Positions 36,785 to 48,898 of a DNA stretch of 64,000 nt are shown one piece after another. Where the stretch lies: assembly GCF_037893015.1 (NCBI RefSeq), contig NC_133666.1, positions 226,362,996 to 226,426,995 on the forward strand, written 5' to 3'. The position numbers were made by a program, and so were the translations under genes. The number at the start of each line of letters is the position of its first letter. Position 1 is the first letter of the stretch. A model generated the notes under the pieces. It was given only the letters and a program-made list of their open reading frames with translations. It had not been told where the DNA came from and made no database searches. This stretch comes from Macrotis lagotis. Taxonomy: Eukaryota > Chordata > Mammalia > Peramelemorphia > Peramelidae.

Positions 36785-36965
36785 CTGTGGCTATTTCTGC
36801 TTTTTATTGTAAATATTTCTGTACATCACAATAGATTGCAATCTCCTTGAGCCCAGGGTAAGTAGTTGATTCATCTTTGATAATGTATATCTACCTAGAA
36901 TAATGTCTTATATAAAGTAAATATTTAATAAACACCCACTGAATTAGGAAATGATTAATTGACTA
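36785..36965 (+). repeat. L2-type 3' end
   Basis: ATTGCAATCTCCTTGAGCCCAGGGTAAG then ATAATGTCTTATATAAAGTAAATATTTAATAAACACC is the usual end of an L2-derived repeat. Confidence 0.6.
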
Positions 36966-38299
36966 AAGGAACTACAACAGAATATTTTAGTGATGATATT
37001 GTTAGTAGATGTGAAGGACTTTGCTGAACTTCCATAGCCTAAATAACTAGATAAAAGGCTCAAAATTCTTAATGTCTTTGGTTATGAGAAAGAGAGAATG
37101 TGACAGAACACATATGGCATCAATGAGAGTTTAGGTGTGACATTTGATTCTAAGGACTGTAATCCTTCTTTTACCAATGGAAAAAGAAGAATCAAAATGA
37201 TTTAGAGTTCAGGGTATTGAATTAGATAAGAGGGCATTTGTGACACTAATTAAAAGCCAGGCTGTTATATTATTTTAACTTCTATTTATTTGTTATCTTC
37301 TGTCTTATTTATCATAGAGGTCATAGAAGTACATTGACAAGTATATCATTAGGAAGAAAATAGAAAAAAAAAATTCTCTTCTATAAAAGTATATTAACAT
37401 ACAAGACTTTTCATTTCCTTTTTTAAAAACAAAACAAAGCAATGCCCCCCCCAAACCACACTGTATTAACACCCTGTCAAAATTAAAATGTGCAGTTCAC
37501 AATAAATTTAAAAAACTGGTTTATTTATTTCAAGCTAATTGATAAAAATTAATTTGGAATTTTAAGATTTCTTCAATATATCTCATTTAAATTATCAAAT
37601 TAATGTGATATTTTGTCTTATGCTTTATTTTGTTTATAGTAAGACTTATTCTTACAATAGCATTGTTATTACTTCATTTTCTTAGGAAATCAAAAGCTTT
37701 TTTAAAAGTCTCTAATAGATGATTTTTGATCCTTCAAAAAAGGTCTCTATCTCATTCTCTTTTTTTTTCTTCCTACCCATCTCTCTCTGTTTCACTTATA
37801 TAAACCTTTGAAGTTAAAGGCCTGTGTCACTTACCTATATCTAATCTATCCTATGTAGAAAAATGGGGCTTTATAACTTCAAAGAACAGAACAAGAGAAG
37901 GGTGGGAAGAACAGGATAACAGAAACTCAGAAGGAAACAGATTGTTCTCCCTGAGGGAATAGAGAAAAATTTTCCAAAGGAATCACTCGCTTTTTAAATC
38001 TCTGGAGGAAAGAGTGGTAACCATAGAAATACCAATAACAGTTTTGGTTTCCTTTTCAAAGTATTTTTCTTGGTGAACGACAGTTACCCAATATCTATTT
38101 CTACACATTTTGACCCTTTTCTTTTTACCCAAGATTTTAGCATTTTCAGGATGGTTACTTCTTTTTCCTTCTTGTCACAAGTACAAATTTTGAATTACTT
38201 TGGCTGAGGTGGGTAGAAGTCATTTCCAGTGAAAAAAAATATATACTGGTTGTAGGGTCTAGATATGAGAATTAGTTGAGGAATTAGTGTTTAGTTCTT
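36966..38299. other. Unassigned AT-rich sequence
   Basis: Nothing recognised; a C8 run sits near 37445. Short frames only. Confidence 0.5.
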
Positions 38300-38873
38300 A
38301 TTTATCAATCCTTAAGCACTTAGTATATGTCTGCTATGTGCTTATGGCTGGGAAGACAAAGAGAAAAAGTCAAACAGAATATGTTCTCAAGGAACTAACT
38401 TTATTTTGAGTAAAAATTGTAAGCGCCTAATAAAAACTTAACTTATTGCCTGAAATATACACCTAATTTCCTATGAATTAAATGAAGTCAATAGAAAGTA
38501 GTTTCTAGAATGAGATATTAATAACTGATGGGATAAAGGAAAAAATCTCCTATAGAAGGTAGTCCATGAACTAAACTTTCAAGAAAGCTAGTAATTTTAA
38601 AAGACATTTCAAATACTGTAGACTGTGCAAAAGCACAATTTAAAGACTGAACACCCTACATGAGAAAAAAAAGCCAGTTTGTCTTGGACACAGAGTGAAT
38701 GAAAGTGCATAATGTCTAATAGGACTGGAAATGTAGGTTGGTGTCAGATTGTGAGGGTAGGTAAATTCCAAACAAAAGTATTTATTTTTAATCTGAGAGG
38801 CAATAAAGAGTTATCAGAATTTCTTGAGAACTGTAGTGGCATAGTTATATCCTTACTTTCAGAATATTGTCTT

Positions 38874-38929
<56 letters not shown>

Positions 38930-39369
38930 GATTAGATTAAAATTGGAGAGACTTGAGCAGAGATGTCAATTAGGAGTTTATTGTAATAAAGCAGAGAAGA
39001 AATATTAAAAATTTGAACTAGTGGCAATTTGAGTAAAGGAAAATGGATGAATTTAATAGGTATTATAGAAGTGAAATGATGATGTCTCAATTTAGTAGAT
39101 ATGGGAGAGGAATGACGGAGATTAAGAAATCAAGGTTGGTTTTAATTTACAATCCTATATGACTATTAGAATGATGATATTCTTAAAAGATATAGATAAG
39201 TTAGGAAGAGGTGTACATTAAAGGAAGAGATAATGACTTCTGTTTTGAATATATTGTTTGAGATGCGTCATCTGGGTCATTGGTGATAAATTACGCAGAG
39301 GAACATGATGATACGTGACTAGATAATGGGAAATAGAAAAGGACTGAATGTAAAGATTTAGAAATTATA
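38300..39369 (+). repeat. Ancient long interspersed repeat, copy 3 (left part)
   Basis: It opens CTTAAGCACTTAGTATATGTCTGCTATGTGCT. Later come AATAAAGAGTTATCAGAATT, TCAATTAGGAGTTTATTGTAATAAAG and TGACTTCTGTTTTGAATATA in the same order as at 8960-10145. A pure (TG)n run lies at about 38877-38927. The family resumes after the L1 insertion at 41069-41150 (TGAACCCATGAGAATTGCTCAGATTACC). Confidence 0.6.
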
Positions 39370-39378
39370 AACATTGTG

Positions 39379-41059
39379 ACTGAACTAGAATAAAATTGAT
39401 CTGGAGTAACAAAAAGTCAAGAATAGCAAAGGAACTGATGAAAAAAAGTGTAAAGGAAGGTGTCCTAGCCCTACCAGATCTAAAACTATACTATAAAGCA
39501 CAAGTTATGAAAAGTATCTGGTACTGGTTAAAAAGAGAATAACGGATCAGTGCATTATGATAGGTTCCAAAGAAGCTTCAGTAAATGATGATAGCTATCT
39601 ACTGTTTGATAAACCCAAAGACATCAGCTTCAGAGATAGGAATTCACTATTTGACAAAAATTGTTGATAAAATTGGAAAATAGTATGCAAAAACTAGGCA
39701 TGGACCCACATCTCACACCCTATACCAAAATGAGTGACAACGGGGTACAGTATTTAGACATAAAGGTGACATCAGAGAAAAATTAAAGGACAAAGAAATA
39801 CTCTATCAGATATGGATGGGGGATATGGAAAGAGGATAAATTCATGACCAAACAAGAATTAGGGTACATTATAAACTGCCAAATGAAATTTTGACTATAT
39901 TAAATTAAAGAGTTTTTGCACTAATAACATCAATGCTACCAAAATTAGAAGGAAAACAGAAAGTTGGGAAACAATCTTCACAATTATGAGTTCTGATAAA
40001 AGTCTCATTTCTAAAATATATCAATAATTGTGTCAAATTTATAAGGTTACAAGTCATTTCCTAATTGATAAATGATCAAAGGATATGAATAGACAATTTT
40101 CAAATGAAAAATTTAAGCTATATGCAATCATATAAAAATTCTCCAAATCACTATTGACTAGAGAAATGCAAATTAAAATAGCAATGAGGTATCATCTCAC
40201 ATCTATCAGACTGGCCAAGATGAGAAAAAAGGAAAATGATCAGTGTTAGAGAGATTGTGGGAAAATTGGGACATTGATGAATTGCTGGTGGAGTTGTGAA
40301 TGGATTCAACCTTTCTGGAGATCAATATGGAGCTATGCCCAAAGAGCAATAATTTGATACACCTATTCCAATTCCAGGCCTATATCTAGAAGAAATTTTA
40401 AAAAAGAGAAAAGTCCTGTATGTTTCAAATTATTCAAGAAGTTCATTTTGTAGGGGCAAAAAATTGGAAATTGAGGGGATTTCCATCAATTGTGGAATGG
40501 CTAAACAAGTTTTGATACAGATACTATGTAATACTATTGTTTTTAAGAAACTATTAATGATTAGACTCTAGAGAAGCATAGAATAAATTACAGGATCTGA
40601 TGCTTAGTGCAAGTAGTAGAACCAAGAGAACAACATACACATTAATAAGAATGTTGTGAGATGATCAACTTGGATGGAAGCAGTTCCTCTCAGTAGTTCA
40701 GAGAGCTAGGGCAACCATATTAGACTGGCTATGGACAATGTTATTCCTCATCCGGGGGAAGGAAAATTAAACAAAACAAAACAAAAAAATTAATAATCCT
40801 TCAGAATCTGATGAACACTTTATAAATACTATCTTTTATGTATATTTTACCCTTAATCCTAATTCCTCATACTGAAAATAACTAATCTATAAACATGTTT
40901 ATCAAAAATATGCATGTATAATGCTAATCTTACTGTTGCCACTGAGGGGAGAGGGTGGGAAGGGAGGGTGGAAGGAAATTTTGTAGCTTTAAAATATACA
41001 TGTGCAAATGGATGAAGAAATAAATAAATAAATAAACAAACAAATGAATGAATGAATGG
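39379..41059 (+). mobile_element. 5'-truncated L1 (ORF2 C-terminus and 3' UTR)
   Basis: It starts in ORF2 after the reverse transcriptase. The sequence encodes pieces such as LALPDLKLYYKAQ (near 39465) and continues through the cysteine-rich end to the 3' UTR with GAGAGGGTGGGAAGGGAGGG, ending in an A-rich tail. Candidate target duplications AACATTGTG (39370-39378) and AACATAGTG (41060-41068) bracket it. The host repeat resumes directly after, which supports the borders. Confidence 0.82.
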
Positions 41060-41149
41060 AACATAGTGTCTGAACCCATGAGAATTGCTCAGATTACCAA
41101 AACAATTTGTATAAAAAAATGAGAAGAAAAATCTGGTCATGTCACCATG

Positions 41150-41739
41150 GATGGAATGGAAAAATGGATAGTTTTGCTTTTTCTCACAATTCTTAAATCG
41201 TTCCTAAATAAGACTTATATACAAAATATGGAGTGGTTGTGTATATCTCTAAAGGTCAAGGTATCAAGAGATCAAGTAAGAGAACAACTTGATTGATTAT
41301 TAGCACAAAAGACAAGTTCCTAACCCATACCACTCTGTCTCATGATTTCCTTCTACATCATTCCCCTTGCTCTATCAGGGAAAAAAACAAGAAATTCCCA
41401 GGTATGTGCTTTTTGAGTTACATAATAATTTCCCTGAACTATTGAATGGGAGGACAGCAAACTCATCAACTACTCTCACTTAACCATTCTTTGGTAATAA
41501 GCAAAAGACTTCACCTCTGTTCAGCTCCTTTTGATGAGGGGGAGATGAATAGAAGAGTGCTGCCTATAGTAGCAACATGCCAAAGAAGGATTCAGTCAGA
41601 GAACTAAAAAAAAGAAATGGAAAAAGTGGGACAGTCTGGAATGCTGCACTAGGTCTGAAAGAATGGTGATTGATGTACAACTGAGACCAGTTATATTGCC
41701 CTAGTTTTCATTTGAGGAAGGAATTGAGGCTGGTTAGGA
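41150..41739. other. Unassigned sequence
   Basis: No gene or element recognised beyond the possible end of the ancient repeat. Confidence 0.45.
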
Positions 41740-41895
41740 GTAAATTCCTTTTATTTCTTTTTATTTTCTTATTATAGCCAGAATTTCTGGTCATCAAATA
41801 GAAGTGGTGGCAATGGATATACTTATTTCACCTCTTATTTTATTGGGAATTATTCTAGTTTATCCCCATCACACATAATACTATTTCCTATCTTA
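41740..41895 (-). mobile_element. Short L1 ORF2 RT fragment, antisense
   Basis: TATACTTATTTCACCTCTTATTTTATTGGGAATTATTCTAGTTTATCCCCATCACACATAATAC matches the antisense L1 RT block at 14785-14865. Confidence 0.65.
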
Positions 41896-41929
41896 GATTT
41901 ATATTATTTCTTTGACTGATAAAGATAAC

Positions 41930-42450
41930 CAAAATGGAAAATGACAAATATTGAAAGACTGTGAAAAGTGGGCACATTTCTCTTTTGTTGGTAAAGCTTT
42001 GACTTGGTGCAATCCTACAGGAATGAAATTTGGAATTATACGCAAAACAGAAACAATTAATGTATATCCTTTGACCTAAGTATAACACTGTAGAGTCTAT
42101 ACTAAAAAAAGATCAATCAAACAAAAAAAGAGAAACTAAAAACAGGTTTATAAATTGAGGAAGAAGTAATCCAATTGTGGTACATGAATGGACTGCAACA
42201 CTTGTATTTTAAGAAATGATAAGGGGATAGAGTTAAAAAACCTGCACTAACTGTATAAAACAATACAGAATGAAGTAACTAAAGTCAGAATATTTTTACC
42301 TTAATACCAATAATATATAAATGAACAATTTTGAAAACTTTTATAAATTCATTTAGAATGAAATGTGGAGAACCTGGATAACAATTTAGACAAAAATAAT
42401 AGCACTAAAATTTTTTAGTGAAAATTGAATGAATAAATGATAAGGTAGAG
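41930..42450 (+). mobile_element. Old L1 ORF2 C-terminal fragment
   Basis: AATATTGAAAGACTGTGAAAA, TTTGGAATTATACGCAAAAC, GTATATCCTTTGACCTAAGTATAAC and GTGGTACATGAATGGACTGCAAC follow the L1 ORF2 3' order seen at 40240-40560. The copy is strongly diverged. Confidence 0.65.
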
Positions 42451-43316
42451 AACCCTCTGTATTCCCAAAAGAACAAAGAAACAAAACTGTGTGTTCCAAA
42501 ATAACTAAACAAAGAAATAAAAATAATGAAAACAGAAGTTATGGCTTGCTTAGGATAAATAGCCAACAGAAAAGAACAATTTGTTTCTCCAAAATAGGCA
42601 GAAATGTATATTAACACAGTTATTAACTTGTTTGTCCATAAGTGTTTTCATTTTGTCTCCTACATGAAACAGAGATACTTGATAAGGTTCTTTATTTGTT
42701 CATAAACTACCATGAATTCTTACCCTCCTCATCATCTTCTGTGGATCAAATACATATCCATATGCCACATTGAATACTGAATACCTTTTCAGGACTTGGA
42801 AATACTATGATCCACATTTGTGACACACTGGAAATCAGATGAAGGGAAACTTTCCTGGATTTATCTAAGTTGAGGTAATAGGTCAAAGGAAGAGAAATTG
42901 ATCATTTGGGAACAATATCCTACAGACAAAAGAATAGTGTGGGAGGTAGGCCATGGATATATATTTATTTTGCTTAGATATTTATACAATTATTGGATTT
43001 GAGGATACCAAATACAAAGACATTTGGTTTTGGACTTTGTCTCATCTTTGTCTGGCATAGTGTCTGACATAGTGCTGCTTAATAGTTATTTGTTGACTGG
43101 CAGAGGATTTTTATCTTATATAATTTTATATTTGATATTTACTATATTGACTTGAAGGTTTGTTCTGACTTAAAGTGTATTTCCCCCACTTCTTTCAGAA
43201 AACTTTGATGTACAATAAACATTTTTAAGTTGGTTATTGTGTGCAGACCACATTTTTGTCATCACACAAAACTATGAAAGCAGAACAAAAAAATCCATTG
43301 AATTTATATTCTTTAG
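42451..43316. other. Unassigned, with an L2-type tail
   Basis: 43015-43110 (TGTCTGGCATAGTGTCTGACATAGTGCTG then TTAATAGTTATTTGTTGACTGG) is L2-like. Nothing else is recognised. Confidence 0.5.
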
Positions 43317-44387
43317 TATATATACTTATGGGATGGGGGGGTGGAGCCAAGATGATGGCAGGAGAACACCCTTTCTTAGGAGTTTTCTCCAAAATATTTC
43401 AAAAACCTTAAAATTATGAGAGACGGAACCCACAGAAAGGTCTAGTGGAGCAATTCCCCAGCCCAATGTAACCTGGAAAATAGTGGGAAGGCTCTGTTTC
43501 ATGGGATTGGATGGGGTAGCAGTTGGCCAGAGCAAAGGAGCTTCAGCCTTCTGGGAAAAGTCCTAGGGTGCCTAGTAGCAGAAGCATTTTCCTGATGTGG
43601 AGCACCAAGCACAACTTGGAAGATCAGCAGGGAGACTTCTGCCAGAGTGAGTGTGAAACCCAGACTAGCTTGGCCCTCTATAACATGGCCACAGCTCTCA
43701 GTCAGTCCAGATCCCAGGAAACGGAAACAGGCCTGTGGAGTCACCCAGCAGGAGCTACCTGGCAGCTGTTCCCTGAGCACACAGCCCGCAGAAGGTAAGG
43801 GAGTTGGGGGAGACTGATGAGTTCTGTCCTCTCTCTCTGAGCCAGGACTCTGGGGCTTTGTCCATATTTCGACCCTAGTTGTGGTCTGGGCACCCATACT
43901 GTCATAGAGCAGGGACCCTCCTCACAGCCCCAGGGCAGAGGGGTTGGCTTGTGGTCATTCAATAGACCAGGAGAACCAGTCAGAGCCTCCCATAATACCT
44001 TGAAGGAACTAAGGTCCTTGTGGGGGTGTCCCAATAATATTCAAAAGCTTAGGATGCACCCCAAAACCAGGCACAGGAGGGGGAACTTGAGTAAATAGAA
44101 AAAAAGGAACTTGACCATAGACAATTACTTTGGTCCCATGGAGGACTAAAATACACAATCTGAAGATCAGAAAGTTCAAGCTTCTGCACCTCAAGACTTC
44201 AAAAAGTATAGGAGTTGGGCTTAGGCTATGACAGAGCTCTAAAAAAGATTTTAAAAATCAAGTAAGGGAGTTAGAAGAAAGACTGGGAAGAGAAATGAGA
44301 GAGATACAGTGAAAATGAAGTTAGCAGCTTAGCCATTGAGATCCAAAAAAATGCTGAAGAAAATAACATATTAAAAACCATTTTAGG

Positions 44388-44717
44388 GCGGCGGCAGCAT
44401 CCCGGCCTGGCCTCGACGCTCCCTCCCCTCGCCCGCCCCGCGCGCGGCAGCGCCGGGCAGCGCCGCCAGCTGCCCCTGCTCCGCACTCTGCTCTGACTTG
44501 GCAGCGGATAAAAGGGGCATGAAGGGCCCGGGACACGGTGCCCGGGGGCCGCGGAGCCTTTAAAGCCTCACGCCGGAGCGGCCGGAGCAGAGCGGGCAGC
44601 CAGAGCCCGAGCTCAGCAGCAGCGGCTCCCAGCGTCCTGGGACGCAGGCCCGAGACCCCGCAGCCCCGGACCCCGCAGTCCTGAAAAGACTCCGCAGGCC
44701 CGGACCCTGCAGTCCCG
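44388..44717 (+). other. 5' leader of the SCD retrocopy
   Basis: A GC-rich, CpG-containing leader of 330 bases stands out sharply from the AT-rich surroundings. It carries GATAAAAGGGG (44507-44517) and a CCTTTAAA box (44557-44564). From memory, both occur near the start of the human SCD mRNA or its core promoter, so the copied transcript began upstream of them. The ATG context is GTCCCGATGCC. Confidence 0.8.
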
Positions 44718-45803
44718 ATGCCGGCCCACTTCCTCCAGGAGGAGATTCCCTCCTACACCAAGACCACCACAACCACCATCACGGCCCCTTCCAGGGCCCT
44801 GCAGAACGGAGCCCCCAGAGGAGCTTCAAAAACCCTTATCCAGAAGGACAAAGAGGGAGTCAACTATGAGATGCGGGATGATATGTTTGATCCCACATAC
44901 CGAGAGAAGGAAGGCCCCAAACCCAAGTTTGTATATGTCTGGAGGAACATCATCCTGATGGGCCTGCTTCACTTGGGAGCTCTGTATGGGCTGGTCCTGT
45001 TGCCTTCCTCTCACATCTACACCCTGATGTGGGTATTTGGGTACTATCTGATCAGCACCCTAGGCATCAATGCTGGAGCTCATCGTCTCTGGAGTCACAG
45101 AACCTACAAAGCATGCCTACCCCTCAGAATCTTTCTGACAATAGCTAACACCATGGCATTCCAGAATGACATTTTTGAGTGGGCCCGGTACCACCGAGTA
45201 CATCATAAGTTCTCTGAGAGGGATGCTTGATCCCCATAATGTCTCACGGGGATTTTTCTTCTCTAGTGGGCTGGCTGTTCATGCGCAAACACCCAGATGT
45301 CATTGAGAAGGGGTGTTTGCTTGACTTGTCTGATCTCAAAGCTGAGAAGCTGCTGATGTTCCAGAGGAGATACTACAAGCCCGACATCCTCCTCTTGTAC
45401 TTCATTTTCCCCACATTCATCCCCTGGTACTTCTGGGACGAGGATTTTGCTCACAGCCTGTTTGTTTCCACCTTCCTGTGGTATGCCATCGTACTCAATG
45501 CCACCTGGCTAGTGAATAGCGTTGCTCATATGTATGGCAGCCGGCCCTATGACAAAAGCATCAACCCCCGAGAGAATATCCTGGTGGCACTTGGTGCTGC
45601 AGGTGAAGGTTTCCACAACTACCCATCACACCTTCCCGTACGATTACTCTGCCAGTGAGTATCGCTGGCACATCAACTTCACCATGTTCTTCATCGACTG
45701 CATGTGTTTCCTGGGCTTGGCCTATGACTGAAAGAAAGTCTCCAAGGCTGCCATCCTTGCCAGATGTGCCAGAACTGGTGAAGGGAGAGCCAAGAGCAGC
45801 TGA
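44718..45803 (+). pseudogene. SCD: SCD reading frame with three indels and a nonsense codon
   Basis: The ancestral frame is about 361 codons against 359 in human SCD. The intact first piece (44718-45230) starts MPAHFLQEEIPSYTKT. It has two transmembrane spans, the first histidine box HRLWSH and the second HRVHH (preceded by Y where the family has D). Lesions: one extra base at about 45227 gives a stop at 45228; a net loss of two bases within 45241-45265 restores the long piece 45227-45658. That piece contains RRYYKPD, NATWLVNS and RPYDKSINPRENI. One extra base near 45624 breaks the third histidine box (HNYHH); the old frame resumes with HHTFPYDYSASEYRWH. CGA has become TGA at 45729. Beyond it 23 decayed codons lead to TGA at 45801-45803. 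The three indels sum to zero. No active enzyme can be made. Confidence 0.95.
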
Positions 45804-48429
45804 GGCCTTCCTCCCTACCTCCCCGCTCCCCCCCCCCCACCAAGCCAGCTGGGCAGAGGTCTAATGTTCTCTTTATTAACTACTGAATAATGCTACCAGA
45901 TGCTAAAGATGATTTTTTAAACCCATTCCAATACAGTATTCCTTTACAATGCAAATGTATTGAAAGCCAACAACTCTGCCTTTGTGAATGCTGAGATGAT
46001 CTTGCTTGTCTTCTTCCCTCTCTTTCCTTCCCCTGTTCTTATCACCTTCCCTTTTCTTCTATCCCCTCCCTACCTTCTCTATCTCCTAAGCAAGCAGCTG
46101 GCTGCCTTGGGCTGGCTTGCTCTCTATAGCATTACTGTTGGAAAAGAGCCTTTCCCCCCTAGTGATTCTCTTCTCTTTGGACCTCCCTGACCCTTGAGGG
46201 TGAGTAGTAGACCTAGAGAGGAATCAAGGCTACTTTCTCAGCTCCTTCAGGCCCAGCCTCAGATGGAGAGGAGGATCATTCTTGGCTACTGTTTCCTCCT
46301 GGAAACCAAGGCTGGGGGGGGGAGGGAGTAGTGCACCTGCTATGATTGGGGAGAGGGGTGTGAGAAAGGACATAGTTCTCTGCCAACCATCCTTCTGGCC
46401 CACTCTTCAACAAAGTGGCCTTGCTCTCTGTCCCAATGGCCCAAAGTTGGGGGTGACTGGGGAATCTGACTGGAGGGATGCTTCCATAAAGTTTGGGACA
46501 AGGCAATATATATAGCACACCTAAGAAACCAAGGGGCAAGTCTTTGGCTCTGAATGTATTTGACTTAACCTGGTGAGATTGGGGGGAAAGTTAAGGAAAC
46601 AATAACTCAATGGAAAATGTAAAACAAACCAACCTCAACATCCTGACCCCCATCCCTCCATTCTGGAGTTTGAGGGCAAAAATGAGTGTGATGACTCCTG
46701 CCCCCTCACTGCTGAGCAGGAACCCAAGAGGCTGAGGCAGGGATGCAGAGATCTAAGAGCTTGAGGAAGGCCCAAGACCCTTCTTCTCCCTGTAGAAAAT
46801 GGCTAACAATTGTCATTGGGTCCATGGGGGTCGCTTCTGTAGCATACACACCTCATCCATCTTTTTCCCCCTTCTCTTTCATAGCCCTTCAGAACCTTGA
46901 ACTTGTCTAGGGAGCTAACCCTCCACTTCCTTTGCCTTGGCTTCACCTAGCCTCTGTAGCCTCTTCACTCTCCTGTCTCTGGAGAGGCACTCTCCCTTGG
47001 CTAAACCTGCCTGGAGGCCAAGTAGCACCACTGGATCCAGCCCTCCCCCATTTTGTTGACCTACATCACCTCTTCCTTCCCTCACTGCCCCACTGCCCTG
47101 CTGACTCAAGGCAGAGCTGGCAAACCTGCTGGGGAACATCCCAGGGTCAGATGGAAACTCAGCTAATCCCCAACTAAATTCTAGTGTCAGCCCAGTGAGC
47201 CAGCCACTGGGGAGGGAGGAGGCTTCTTTTTTATTATCATTATTTTTATCCTCTCATCCTCAGCATGCTGGGTGTTCCATGTTAACTGTACAAGCCAAGC
47301 CTAGAGCTTCTGACTGGTTTAGGGGAGAGACTTCCATTAGAGCTCTTCCTTCTCACCTGCCAGAACTAATGCAAAAGCCTAACCCTACTAGTTTCTTTGC
47401 CCAGCTGACTCCCATCATCTAGCCAGAAGGGGGGATAGGAAAACAGTCCCCCTTCCCTTGCACTCCCTTGGCTTTACTGCTGTGTTACTGGGAATGCCAG
47501 CCCCATGCTTGGGGTAGGGATGAAAGATGGAAGCTTTCTGTCTGGGTCCTTGAGCATAAACAAGCCTGGATAGAAGGTGCAGGCTGGTCTAGAAACCCAG
47601 CCTCTGGAGCTGTTCATCCCATAGGAAAGAAATAGATAGAAATGTCCAGTTTAGTGTAGATCTGCTGGCTTGTGTGGGCCTACCTTTAAGAGAGGTCTAT
47701 TGGGTATTTTAATCCCACAGCACTTCACCAATAAGTATAACGAATATAGCTTGTCTCTTCTAACCATGTTCAATGGGGACCCATACTCTGACCCTGCAAA
47801 AGTCTTGGTTAGCATCTGCAGGGAAGCATCTGCTCCCCTGCAGGGAAGGGAGCAGCACCAGGAGAAGATGACAAAAGCTTAAAGCAAAGGAACCTATTTA
47901 AAAACAATTAAAAATGGACTCGGGTCTGACAGGACCTGAATTCCCATGATTCCTTGAGCTGTGCAGGCTAACAATATTCCTCTGGGTGCCTTCTGAGGGG
48001 TCTAATCAGTATTGAGGGTGAGTCTGCCTCCACTCCCCTCCTTGATGCTCTCTGACCAGAGAGACCCAGACCCAGCAGGAGAATGGACAAATTTGTAAGA
48101 CTGCATTCCTGTGCTTTAGTTTTGGAGAAAAAAAAAATTTTGTTTTGTTTTGTTTTTTCTTTTCTTTTTCTTTGGGGGTTTTCTTATAAGGGGCCCGCAT
48201 AGCAGGTGGAAGTAATTTGAATGTATTTGATTTAGGTGATTTTTTTTGTTTGTTTTGTTTTTTGTTTTTAGATTAAAAGATGGTTGCAGCATTTTAAAAT
48301 AGAAATTTTCCCCTTGGTTTTCTTGTATCCTGAATGTTCTCTTTTACAAAGTTCAGCTCACATATGCCAGAGCAAGAAATTGAAGGAAATAGGATGACTG
48401 TTACTATAGGGGTTTAGGTAGAGGGGCTC

Positions 48430-48605
48430 CCCTCGAAGCTCTGCTGCTGACTTGCTGTATGACCCCTGAGCAAGTCACTTAACTCTTCTGTGCCTCAGTT
48501 TCCCTGTCTGTTAAAAATAGGGATAATAATACTGACCTACCTCACAAGGCAGTTATGAGGTGGGACTAATGTCTGTAAAGCACCTTGGGATCCTTCAGTT
48601 GAGGG
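48430..48605 (+). repeat. MIR inside the SCD 3' UTR
   Basis: CTGACTTGCTGTATGACCCC, TGAGCAAGTCACTTAACTCT, GCCTCAGTTTCCCTGTCTG and AAAGCACCTTGGGATCC are a clear sense MIR. Because it is inside the copied mRNA it came from the parent gene. Confidence 0.88.
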
Positions 48606-48892
48606 AGCTTCCTACAGAATGCCATGGACCTCTAGGAACTTGACTCTGGGTAGAGATGGAGTGACTGGGCTGAGCATCTTGGGAAGGGGGTGGGTAATGG
48701 GGGGAAGTGAAGCTGGAGAGCTCAGCAACTCAGTTGCTATGGAAACAAGAGCAGGATACCTTTTCCTGGGTTGGGAATTTTTTCCTTTTTTTGGATCCTA
48801 GTACCTGTGACCTGCAAAGAATAATTTTGGAATAATTTCTATTAATATTGACTCTGAAGTCATTTACTGATCTTGAGATTGTGTTTGTTCAT

Positions 48893-48898
48893 AATAAA
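48893..48898 (+). terminator. Poly(A) signal AATAAA of the SCD retrocopy
   Basis: AATAAA lies 12 bases before the A-run that begins at 48911, the expected spacing for the 3' end of the parental mRNA. Confidence 0.9.

Noticed and set aside
38712..39008. 98-codon frame with a cysteine/valine repeat
   Set aside because: The repeat comes from a (TG)n microsatellite inside the ancient interspersed repeat.
43499..44034. Overlapping 90-130-codon frames on both strands
   Set aside because: They are in the GC-richer 5' UTR of HAL1-like element A; element B has the same region with different frames, so they are not conserved coding sequence.
44388..44720. CpG island promoter of a live gene
   Set aside because: The GC-rich block is the copied SCD leader and ends abruptly at the left target duplication. 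Activity is possible but nothing in the sequence shows it.
44718..45230. A functional desaturase gene
   Set aside because: The 170-codon frame ends in a frameshift, later pieces are in other frames, a nonsense codon follows, there are no introns, and target duplications plus a poly(A) run mark a retrocopy.
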